From Ramichloridium luteum (Eukaryota > Ascomycota > Dothideomycetes > Mycosphaerellales > Dissoconiaceae), in contig MTSC01000001.1 of NCBI GenBank assembly GCA_002368545.1, forward strand, positions 869,018 to 933,017: a stretch of DNA of 64,000 nucleotides, read 5' to 3'. The position numbers and the translations under genes were made by a program. This document shows, one piece after another, positions 55,441-64,000 of this stretch. The number at the start of each line of letters is the position of its first letter. Positions within the stretch are counted from its first letter, which is position 1. The notes beneath the pieces are model-generated. The model made no database searches, was not told the DNA's origin, and saw only the letters and a program-made list of their open reading frames with translations.

Positions 55441-57114
55441 TGTTATGATTTATTTCTGCTAAACTTAATAGCATATCTTTAATATTGTCTAAGAGCATTA
55501 GCTTATCTTAAGCTAATTTGTTCTAGACCACCTTATTAATGCCTTCGATAGCAAACTTTATTAAATGCGCATTAATACATTGCTTTTTTAATAAAAAGAA
55601 AAGATATATTGCACTTATGCTAAAGCTTTTTAATATAGCTAAAGCTAAAGACTATCAAGCTATAAGTTAAAAAATCGTCTTTAATAAGCTTTTTTAAAAT
55701 AAAGTCGTTATGCTTTATTTTCATCTTTTGCTCAACTTCTTTAATAATATAAATATTATATTTAGTCTTTATTTATTTTATCGACTTCTTAATACTTGGT
55801 CTAATATACTTTAGATTTATTTAAAAAAACATTACGGCATTAACTATAATGCAACTCTCGACGTAATAAGAAACAAGCTATTTTAGCTCGATAGCAAACG
55901 CTTTGCTTTAAAACTAATAATAATAATAGCCGACAAGGTTAACGAACTTATATATGCTATAAAGCATGCGACTCCAAATTATAACAAAATCTTTATAATG
56001 CTATAAAAGAAATGCTATAAGACTTTATATTTTTATAGCTTTAAAAAACTTTATTTAATATACGACTATAAAAAACTCGCTAAAGATCTTTTCGTTAAAG
56101 TCGAAGCTATGCTTTTTAATTCGAAGGTAAAGCATTCCTTAATTAGTTATATGCTTTTTAATAAAATTAAACTTAATATATCGCAGAGCTTTAGTTCTAA
56201 GGCATTTAATGAAGATAAGAGCGTTAGGTTTAAATAACGTTTATATAAGATTATATATAATCTTCTATGTCTTTGACAAAGTATTAAGGATCGCTTAGGT
56301 TTTAAAAAAGGCAATATATAAATAATCAATTAAAAGCTATAATTCCTATATGTTATTTGCCGATATAGCGATGCATGCTTTTAATGGCTTAAGAAAATAA
56401 AACAAGACATTTCGCTCGATCTATTAATATTATACGATTAGTCATGATTAACTATTAGTTATGATCAACTTGGACGAGATTCGGCTTATCGTTAGCTTGT
56501 TACCTTAAGAAGCAATATTGCTATTTTTATATATAACTTCTTTAAGCTAGTTATAAAGCCTTGCCGATTTCATATTAATATAATAAATAGATGTTTTATT
56601 CTTCTTATCTTAAGGAAGATTAGCATTAATAGAAAAAAAAAGGCTAGCAATATAGTCGTTGCATTTACCAAACTATGCGCGTATAACGAAAATATATTCG
56701 TTTAGCTTGTTTTTAGCAGCATTTGCTATTTAGTCGACAACTTTATACTTATAATCTCGGGAATCTTATCTAAAGATTATAAGTTGATGCTTCTAAAAAC
56801 ACGGCCCGAAATATATATATCTTGTTAACAACCTTAAACTTGATGCTAGGCGACTATTCTGATGGCAGGTCTATGCTTATAAGCTAGTTAGGATCAACTT
56901 TTCCTCTAGGCATAGCAAGCGTCTTTAGCAAGACCACGCTGTCTTGCTTGTTCTTTAGGATTATAAAGACTGCCTTAAACGCAGCGGTGAGCTTATTGAG
57001 CTTAGCAGGGCCATATTGTTGCAAGATTGGTATAGCCCTCTTGTTCTTAGGACTACTCGGGGGAGTGTCTACGCTTGTTCGGGACACATCACGAATGCAG
57101 GTGTTGGAAGACAT
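55441..57114 (-). other. TA-rich sequence, possible 5' part of the AAA+ relic
   Basis: Minus-strand frame 57114-56884 (MSSNTCIRDVSRTSVDTPPS, then AKLNKLTAAFKAVFIILK) has normal composition and runs into the TA-rich zone, in the same direction as the AAA+ relic. It could be its N-terminus, about 2.3 kb away, but the sequence between cannot be read with confidence. Confidence 0.3.
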
Positions 57115-57520
57115 GCCGTTGGTGAGGAATGTAATGCGTAGTGGTATTATGATTTATTAGAGAATCTGAATTGTCAACTAGGAACTGGGCACAGATAGTG
57201 TCTTATATATGTACAGAAGCAGCATTTCTTCGCGGCATTGATATCTAGGATTAATTATCTAGGTTAACGACTCTCAGTGTTTCCAATGCATAGCATACCA
57301 TGAGTATGGCAAACACGACCGGTAAGTTGTTGTGCGGCATGGGTGCTAGCTTCGGCGGCTTTGGCGGAGCTTGGACTTTCCGATTGGATCATGCATTTGA
57401 CAGCGGTTGACGCAGTGAAGGCAGCCGCAGTTTGCCGGCAGTGGTAAGCTCAAAATACACTCACCACCCCAGTCAGGCTACAGCTCTGGACCAGCATATG
57501 TAGTCCTGCTTCCTGCCCCC
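57115..57520. other. Right boundary of the damaged block
   Basis: Normal composition returns here. No gene recognised in these 406 bases. Confidence 0.45.
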
Positions 57521-58508
57521 ATGCCCAGTCATTGCATCAACTGTCTACTGAACGATATGGCTTCTCGTTTGCCCCCGTTTCAACATTACCTGGAATCCCT
57601 AGGGCAAGATATCTGGAAATACGATGCAGCCATACCCCTTGACCTCGATGCGCTTCACGAATCAATCACCTGCCTTCAGTCGCAAGTGAAGGTGCAGAAG
57701 TCCCTTCAAGATACGGCAGACGTACTTCTGCATCACCCAAGTGATGCACCACTTCCCAATCAAAGGGCAACTCGGGTGAAACACATGTTACGGTCCGTTT
57801 TCGAAGCTCCACATCATGAGGCTGAACGTAACGCTAAACTTCGCCGCCTGAACTGCAATGCTCTGAAATTTTGTGCCCTCTCCTTCAAAATGAAGGACAT
57901 AATGGAGTTGACTACAAGTGAATTCGATTTCTTGCTCAGCAAGGTCGAGGAATTTGTGAACCATGACCAACTTTGGCAACGACTGTATCGCACCGATATC
58001 GATAAAGCCGTCAATTGCAAGATCGTACCTCATGACGATGCTTTGTTCAAGACATTTTTGAAAGGTAATAGCGATTCGCGATAGAACGACTCTTGCGTTC
58101 GGAGCTAATAAAGTCAAATGAAAGACCACATCGATGCGCGTCCGCCGAAACGCCCCTCTTCCGATGGTACATTCTGCGTTGTACTCCTTTGATCACGAAT
58201 TGGTTCTAATTTTCTGTAGGTGTACAGGAGCCTGAAAGAGCATCCAGTTCAGAAATAGAAAGTATGTCATTGCAAGACTGTTGGTCTTGCAATCTCACTA
58301 TGGAATATGGACTATCAGCTTTTGTAGTATGCACTGACCATCAGCAGTATCCAATGTGCCAGGTTGTGAATCCTCTCGGCCAACTAAGAGAAGGCGTACA
58401 GAGCGAGTCCTTGAACGTGTAACTTCCCACCGCCGCCTGGATCGTCAACAACAAGGATCACTTTCGCATTCGCGTTCTCCATTAAAGGAAAATCGAGGTC
58501 AGTCTTAG
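57521..58508 (+). CDS. Hypothetical protein, three exons
   Basis: Model join(57521..58064, 58220..58261, 58348..58508), 248 residues. Exon 1 alone is open to 58084 (187 residues), but the GT at 58065 and acceptors TGTAG (58219) and CAGCAG (58347) connect to protein-like sequence: GVQEPERASSSEIE, then SNVPGCESSRPTKRRRTERV and LDRQQQGSLSHSRSPLKENR. That tail is basic and Ser/Arg-rich and suggests nuclear localisation (KRRR). The N-terminal part is helical (LDALHESITCLQSQVKVQKS, ALKFCALSFKMKDIMELTTS) with CINC at the start. No known domain recognised. A further intron after ENRG to 58550 is possible. It is the first intact-looking gene after the damaged block. Confidence 0.5.
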
Positions 58509-58793
58509 AATTCACTTTTAGCCTTTACCAGAATCCTGACTGAAGGACGGTTGCAGAAATGAAACATATGTACACGAATGCGCCGATCGATAGCATCTCG
58601 GAGTTGCCAGAACCGTTCAGAACTGCAGTTCAGAGCAGCTGATTATGGAAATGGGAACGAACACACGCTGAGGAAACGACCGGGTGTTTGGCAACTCTGT
58701 TTCCAAAAGACAACACCCAAGACATCTCGTTCACCATCTGGTGCGGAAACGACGACGGTTATCTCCTCAATAATATTTTCAGGCTCCGACACG

Positions 58794-59394
58794 CTATCTC
58801 TTCTTGATATCGAAGTAAACACTTGCTACTCTGACGTAGACGGTGTAACCAGCTGGCACTTCAAATCTCTCATATTCTGTTGTTGGACTCTCATAACTTT
58901 TATGGGTGTCGTACTGCTTTGTGTCTTGATTATATATTGAGAGGTATAGACCTTTGAAGTAAATGGCCCTATTCGTCGTGGGATCAGGAGGGAACCGGTT
59001 CGTGATGTCGAATTCTTCTTTCCCTGCTAGGGCGTCATCGCCGACCTGTCGGATGTTAGTCGCAAATACAAGCGAAATTGAAGCACTAGCAGGATACTGA
59101 CTGCTATGACCAGTACACGGCTCTCCTCTGACCTGCTTTGTGTACCTGAATCCAGGGAAAGTGTCTTTTGAGGCCCGAGTTGACGAATATGGAGGATGCG
59201 GATGAAGTAGCTGATTGTGCTCGATGACCAGAGGAAGAAGGGTGGATGGTTGCGATAATGAGGGCGAGTTTCAAGGAACTAATATGCTCCTACACCAACG
59301 CAGCGTCACGCTTACCCCACCACTCAGGCAGCAAGGCATGTGCATGTGATCCTATAAGTAAGTCAATGTAGAATACTGGCGTCTTGAAAGTCAT
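58794..59394 (-). CDS. Probable small gene, splicing unresolved
   Basis: The last exon is best supported: complement(58794..59045), 84 codons, reading VGDDALAGKEEFDITNRFPP, AIYFKGLYLSIYNQDTKQYD, and ending FEVPAGYTVYVRVASVYFDI then KKR-stop. It is preceded by an acceptor CCGACAG with branch GACTAAC. The best donor (GTCAGA at 59132) would follow a frame reading KDTFPGFRYTKQ; a second candidate at 59145 follows HFPWIQ. The first exon probably includes MTFKTPVFYIDLLIGSHAHA and LLPEWWG, from ATG 59394, with donor GTAAGC. I could not join it to the middle in frame, so an unseen exon, an error or a mutation is possible. Family unknown; the strand-rich C-terminus suggests a small beta-fold. Confidence 0.4.
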
Positions 59395-59945
59395 CACTGA
59401 TGAAGTATCCTGGGGAAGTGCGGCGGACCGCACGAGTCTTGTTCGCTGAACAAGACCACGAATATAGAGACTCCTCATGTTCATGCGTATTTCAAAAAGC
59501 CGTCAGAATATGACTCATGGTCACGCAAATTGAGATTCAATACCCACCCCACGGAGCACGTGACAGCGGCAGATGCCTATGAGACCCTGGATGGAATGGA
59601 GTGACTTTACTGAGAATCTCGACAAAGCTGATCATCCAATCCTTCGTTTATGATGTACTCAGGACAAGATATGCAAGACTTCCCTTACTCTACCTTGCCA
59701 TTATTATGCCGACCTCGTTTTTTTATTTGTGGTGCTTCTGGCACAACAATCTTTCCGAAAGCGGGACCGGATAGGTTTATAGCCCAAGCCAACCTGGGAC
59801 CAAACTGGTCATGTTTGCCGAGCCATCACAACCGGTCGCCACGTGGTCGCGTACGCCCGGCCCAGTCATGTTTTGGATCTTTCCTCCCTTTTGTCTACTG
59901 TAGCCACCATACCATGCACACTTTTACTTGATCAACTTCACTGAC
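59395..59945. other. Intergenic spacer
   Basis: 551 bases upstream of the FunK1 gene; no gene recognised. Confidence 0.45.
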
Positions 59946-62419
59946 ATGGCAGACTTGCCTGAGAATGACTGTGTCGTGATTCGGCGGTTTCCCTTGGAGG
60001 TTGCCAATTTTTGCGACTCTTTGCAGTATGTGATTGAGATCGCGACTGCAGGCTCACAAAAGACTGAAGTGTCAGCTGCGGAACATGACGGCGATTCGGC
60101 TGAGGGAGAAGAGGATTCCGGTGAGTTTTATAATCCGAGTCTCCTAGGCATTCTGATCTGATTTGGTTAGATTCCAAAGATGCCATATCCGGATTGCTGC
60201 TTGCCCTTGCTGGCCACCCCGTGGCAAAGCGCCTCCGCGCACGAGAGTCGAACGGAACAGTCGCTGGAGAGCTTGCCAAACTTTTCACTCGTGTTGATGC
60301 TGGACATATTGAGATCACCGCATTTCGACCCCTCGTCGAGGCCATCGTCCACCAGGCATCCAGCATTGAGATATGGAAGCAGGTCCTCCTGCTCATCACT
60401 GCAACATCGCGAGTCACACCACCACCCCCGAGCGTGAGTGCGTCGTTCGGCGGAACACCCCGAACGCACAACTCCGCCTCCCACCAGGGCTCCGAACAAA
60501 CGAGACGATTGCTGCACGGCGCCCTTCGCGATGAACTTCACGACTGCTCCTACATCAAAGTTGCCGGCTTTTTCGAGAAGTATTTCGATGACAAGAGCTG
60601 GACGAAGGAAGGGAAGGAGGTTTTCGAGTCTGCCAAGAGCACGCATACGGAAGGACGTTGGACAACCTTTCCGTCAAAGCCAACCGAGGATGCTGTGTGG
60701 GAATGGTGGACGAAGTTTCAGGATGAGCATCTTGCTGAGGCCCGTGGAGCATACTACACCACCAAGAGTAAGCGGGAACTGGAGAGCTCCGACGGGGATC
60801 GCCAGCTCGATTTGTTTGTGAAAAGCCGTGAGGCAGCCCCCTCCGACGAACACAAATGGTCCGACATCCGCGTGATCGGCGAACACACCATATCTACCGA
60901 TGGCGGACAGAAGTTCTTGCAGCTGGCTAGATATGCCCGCAATGTCTTTGCTGCACAGCCGCGGCGGCGCTTCTTACACGGCTTCATATTGTTCCATAAC
61001 AAGATGGAGCTTCACGTCTTTGACCGGTCTGGCGCGTTCAGCATGGAACCATTCGATATCCACGAGGAGCCTGAGCGGTTTATACGAGCTGTGGCTGGAT
61101 ACTGCATGATGAGCGACGAAGAGCTTGGGCTCGACACCCTTGTCCAGCAACACGATGGCAAGCCCAGTGTGACGGTCGTCACCCACGATGACAAAGACCA
61201 GCAGGTCGAGCTCGATCCACGGCCAATCGCACGCAGCGCAGCGATCGTGGGTCGCGGTACGAGCTGTTATCCCGCTCGCGACGGGAATAGCGTGGTGAAG
61301 TTCTCGTGGGTCTCCGCCAGCAAGTCTCCCACCGAGGCCGAGCTCTTGAAGCTTGCCAATGACCGGGGGGTGAAAGGCGCTCCGCGGCTCATCGGATACC
61401 GGCACGACATCAGTACGGGGCAGATGCGGTCGTCACTGATATTCTCAAAGCGCCGGCGGATGGAAGGCCGACGGTGGGCTTCCGGCCGACAACAGCACAG
61501 TCTCTCATTCTCCGGCCAACTCGCGTCGCTCCCATTATCAGACGATAGTAAGAAGCGCAAGTCCGTCGACCCAGAGCAGGATCCCAACAACAAAAAGTCG
61601 CGTTCGAATAGCCAGGCATCGAGGCTTAGTCAAGTACACGAAGCTGACAGCGGCTTCGACGAATCACAACAGCCACGGAAGGCTTCGTCCACCCATGAGC
61701 CTTTTGTGGATCGTGTGCTCTACATTCAAGCCACACAGCCTGCGGGTCGCCCACTCGCAGAGTTCTCTGACGTCCGCGAACTACTTGCCGCCCTCCGGGA
61801 CGCAATCAAAACTCACCGCTCGCTATTTCTAGACGGCCGGATCATACATCGCGACGTGTCCGAGTGGAACATCATCATTACTGATCCAGACAAAAATGAC
61901 GGCCTCTCTGGCTCACTGATCGACTTGGAGCTCGGCGCCATGGTTGAGAATGGACAGAACATCCGGACAGGGCTCCGGCGCATGACTGGCACGCTCAAAT
62001 ACATGGCTATCGAGGTGCTCGAGCTGGGCATAAGCGGTGCGCGGCCGGATCTCGAACATACCTACCGGCACGACCTGGAATCGTTCTTCTATGTTTTTCT
62101 GTCGATATGCGTTAATTATGGTTGGGAGGAGAAAAAACCCCCGAAAGAAGACCCATTTCGAAGCTGGTATGCGGGAAATAAGTATCGCGAAAACATGATT
62201 GCAAAGCGCGGGGCTATGGAACGCGGTGGGTTTAAAAAAGATGTCCTCGGTCAATTTTCGCCGCAATTCGAATCTGCAAAGGACGTTGCGATGAGCCTAA
62301 GAGACCTCCTCTTCCTTCGAGGCGACGAACTACGTACTGAAACGCCCGCTGGAGCACCTTCTACTTTGTATGATCAAATGATCGTGGTGTTTGACAAGGC
62401 AATCGAGTCGTGTAGATAG
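59946..62419 (+). CDS. FunK1-type fungal protein kinase
   Basis: Two exons, join(59946..60120, 60171..62419), 807 residues; the 50-nt intron (GTGAGT...GGTTAG) joins EGEEDS to KDAISGLLLALAGHPVAKRL. The N-terminal 250 residues include the FunK1-associated helical region. The kinase-like domain shows VGRGTSCYPARDGNSVVKFSW (short Gly loop and catalytic Lys at about 433), LLKLANDRGVKGAPRLIGY, the catalytic loop IIHRDVSEWNIII (Asp at about 619), and LIDLELG in place of DFG (about 641). GTLKYMAIEVLELG and the HDLESFFYVFLSICVNYGWE helix are hallmarks of FunK1. An insertion of about 80 Ser/Arg/Lys-rich residues separates the lobes (KKRKSVDPEQDPNNKKSRSN). FunK1 kinases are a fungal-specific expanded family with no settled substrates. 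Here all catalytic residues look intact. Confidence 0.93.
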
Positions 62420-62491
62420 TATTTTCATGTCATAAGCAAGGGACAGCACTGAGAAGCCTCTGCTCGTTGCACCAATTTGCGCTAGCTGGTG

Positions 62492-62875
62492 CTAAGGATA
62501 ATTGACACCCTCCTCGACGTCGACGATGCTTCCCCATACCCCGAAACCACACGTTGGACACTCTGTATAGCGCAGACACAATCCATATGTCCGTCGAATC
62601 ACACAACGTGTACGCGGCCGAGAAGGTTACCAGCTGAGTCATAGTAGTCAACTGTACAGTGTCGCCGCTTATCACTTCGACTGGTGTGCCAGCCGTTCCT
62701 ATGGGCATCTGTCAGGCACTAAAGTTCGAAGAAAAGCATTGCTTACTTCCACAACCGTAGCTTTCGAGGCGTTCGCAGGTGCGTTGTTCACCACCAGATT
62801 GATGATGTTGGCCTTCTCAGCCGGATTGTTGACATACATATTAGTCGGATCGAAGCTAACATCGGCGGACTTCAT
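62492..62875 (-). CDS. Probable small gene with CPTC motif, 3' splicing unresolved
   Basis: Exon 1 is clear: ATG 62875 in context CCACCATGA, 43 codons (MKSADVSFDPTNMYVNNPAE, then IINLVVNNAPANASKATVVE) to donor GTAAGC. A short 38-nt intron ending TGACAG leads to exon 2 (62708-62631: MPIGTAGTPVEVISGDTVQL, TTMTQL) before donor GTAACC. The third exon begins after TATACAG at 62562. One phase reads CPTCGFGVWGSIVDVEEGVN then YP-stop (62492), clearly protein-like, but joining it needs a +1 phase that exon 2 does not supply. The joined phase instead reads SVQRVVSGYGEASS. Either a splice site is misjudged or the gene is frameshifted. Family unknown. It is convergent with the FunK1 gene. Confidence 0.45.
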
Positions 62876-63423
62876 GGTGGCTGGTGAGCCAAGGGTCGGA
62901 GTCTGGAAGTTGAGCGGTGCGAAGGAGCAAGTACATATGTATACAATTCAAAGTGCTGGGTGAACTGTAACACTGATGCGCATGCCATAGCTCTTTATAT
63001 AATGTCCTTTGCTGCGAGCTCGATGTAAGGTGATAGAACAATTCGATACTGACTGCCTGTCCCGTGTTGCCCCACCTCTCTGGCTATTCCTAGCCGAATA
63101 ACTATGCTGTGGCGCCAAATTGATAGTGATAGTGATGGCTATCTTTGTACTGCACTGGTGCGTGATGAGAAGGCGCTTAGATGTTCGAGCCAGCCCTCGG
63201 ACTGTGCTTCGAAGAATAGATGTTGGATCCACGCCTTCATTGGACAGGAGCGGTGGTCTAACCGCTCTCAGCACTCGGCACTCCGCGTGACTCATCCCTG
63301 GGCGGCTATTGTCCTGGACCTCAAGTTCATTCGCCAGAGGCTAAACTCGAAGAGAATCGATTATTCTTTCCTCTTGAAGCTGTTGGGCTTCGTTCAGATT
63401 TGTACTCTCATCTGCAGCAATTC
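62876..63423. other. Divergent intergenic spacer
   Basis: 548 bases between a minus-strand small gene and the SRPK-type kinase; no gene recognised. Probably both promoters. Confidence 0.45.
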
Positions 63424-64000
63424 ATGCTATCGGTTTGGAAACTGGTGGTAAGGTTTCGTGGTTGTCCCAGAATACTACTGTCAACGTTTCCAAGGCGAAC
63501 TTTTGCCTCTATCATTATGGGAAGCCAACTTGTCCCACCGTCGCCGAATGATAACGAACCAAGATTCAAAGCCATCACATCTCCTTGCGAGTGCGTGGAG
63601 GACTATCGCCCTGGAGGTTACCACCCTGTACATATAGGCGACTTACTGAAAAATGGACAATACAAGATCATACGAAAACTCGGCGAGGGCTCATACTCTA
63701 CTGTCTGGCTGGCTCGTGATCTCCGGTAAGTTTCTCGTGGAATGCTATCATAGTGGAAGCAGCCAGGTATTAATTTACTTTTAGGCAGCACGTATATGTT
63801 GCATTAAAAATTCTCGTATCCAGCCTCTCAGAGCCTATACCTGAACTTCAGATGCTTCACTTCATAAATCAAGTTGAGATAGCAGAGGGGAGTCAACACG
63901 TGACACGACTTCTGGACGAATTCCAACACAATGGTCCTAATGGTGCCCACACCTGCCTGGTGTTTGAGCCCATGGGCCCAAGTGTGAACTCCATGGTAGA
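63424..64000 (+). CDS. SR-protein-kinase (SRPK) family kinase, 3' end missing
   Basis: Two exon parts, join(63424..63725, 63785..>64000), 172 residues present. The 59-nt intron (GTAAGT...TTTTAG) joins WLARDLR to QHVYVALKIL. The N-terminal sequence CECVEDYRPGGYHPVHIGDL is the SRPK signature, followed by the Gly-rich loop KLGEGSYSTVWLARD and the catalytic Lys in VALKIL. SRPKs phosphorylate Arg/Ser-rich splicing and mRNA-export factors; in filamentous fungi a group of divergent copies of this type is common. The chosen start MLSVWKLVVRFRG gives a basic, hydrophobic 31-residue leader (ending PRRTFASI) before MGSQLVPPSPND; ATG 63517 is the alternative that omits it. The leader resembles a mitochondrial presequence, unexpected for SRPK. 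The gene continues beyond the window. Confidence 0.88.

Larger units (their letters stand above)
44270..56880. other. TA-rich, RIP-damaged block with GC-normal islands
   Basis: Most of this stretch is extremely rich in TA dinucleotides, and former coding frames carry TAA and TAG stops, the pattern of CpA-to-TpA repeat-induced point mutation (established for ascomycetes). Islands of normal composition lie at about 47.2-49.0 kb, 50.6-50.8 kb and 52.8-54.8 kb. Four protein relics and three tandem-repeat families inside it are annotated separately. The alternative reading, an AT-rich centromeric or subtelomeric isochore, is not excluded. Confidence 0.8.

Noticed and set aside
44270..56880. Regional centromere
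   Set aside because: AT-rich isochores of this size can be centromeres in some fungi, but recognisable gene relics, minisatellites and GC-normal islands explain the block better. Not excluded without CenH3 data.
44010..57520. Matching terminal repeats or a target-site duplication around the whole damaged block
   Set aside because: A TTACAG near 44020 resembles reported Starship target sites, but no partner was found near 57 kb by eye, so no boundary is claimed.
1..64000. CRISPR array
   Set aside because: The short-period repeats are head-to-tail without spacers and the genome is eukaryotic.

Overview
The window is nuclear DNA of a filamentous ascomycete (Pezizomycotina, most likely a dothideomycete). 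Evidence: short GT-AG introns (about 38-170 nt), fungus-specific families (HET-ankyrin, NACHT-ankyrin, FunK1 kinase, DUF7053, DUF3435, Zn2Cys6 regulator), an intron-bearing tRNA-Leu(CAA), and a TA-rich block whose stop codons fall in the pattern left by repeat-induced point mutation (RIP).

Region 1 (1-43.6 kb) is ordinary gene-dense sequence. It holds the 3' part of a NACHT-ankyrin NLR-like gene, a Cys-rich GPI-type surface protein, the Qa-SNARE TLG2, a CoA-transferase III enzyme, ISD11 (divergent from an unknown gene), a flavin monooxygenase, the mitochondrial ornithine carrier, a large disordered protein, a small secreted protein, the Qc-SNARE SYN8, asparagine synthetase with an upstream TGAGTCA site, the PP4 regulatory subunit R2, tRNA-Leu(CAA), a HET-ankyrin protein, ATP12, a DUF7053 zinc-finger protein, the mitochondrial S-adenosylmethionine carrier, a double F-box-like protein and a TMEM53/PaxU-type hydrolase. 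Mitochondrial functions (ISD11, ornithine carrier, ATP12, SAM carrier) and endosomal SNAREs recur, but nothing indicates a co-regulated cluster.

Region 2 (about 43.7-57.1 kb) is a decayed block. It begins with a 281-bp inverted-repeat element. A RIP-degraded DUF3435 gene follows, the tyrosine-recombinase family that includes Starship 'captains'; it reads in one frame for over 1.3 kb with TAA/TAG as its only stops. Next come a broken F-box-like gene, three kinds of short tandem repeat (15, 17 and 13 bp, the 13-bp arrays in alternating orientation), a broken Zn2Cys6 transcription factor and a degraded AAA+ ATPase. The block could be the corpse of a Starship-like or other large element with cargo, or a repeat graveyard built by several events. 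No matching end repeats were found, so this stays a hypothesis.

Region 3 (57.1-64 kb) returns to normal sequence: a hypothetical multi-exon gene, two small minus-strand genes with uncertain splicing, a FunK1 kinase, and the 5' part of an SRPK-type kinase that runs off the window.

Gene models are hand-spliced from reading frames and splice signals. Introns listed in evidence fields were chosen because they restore frame and family-typical sequence; they are not transcript-supported.
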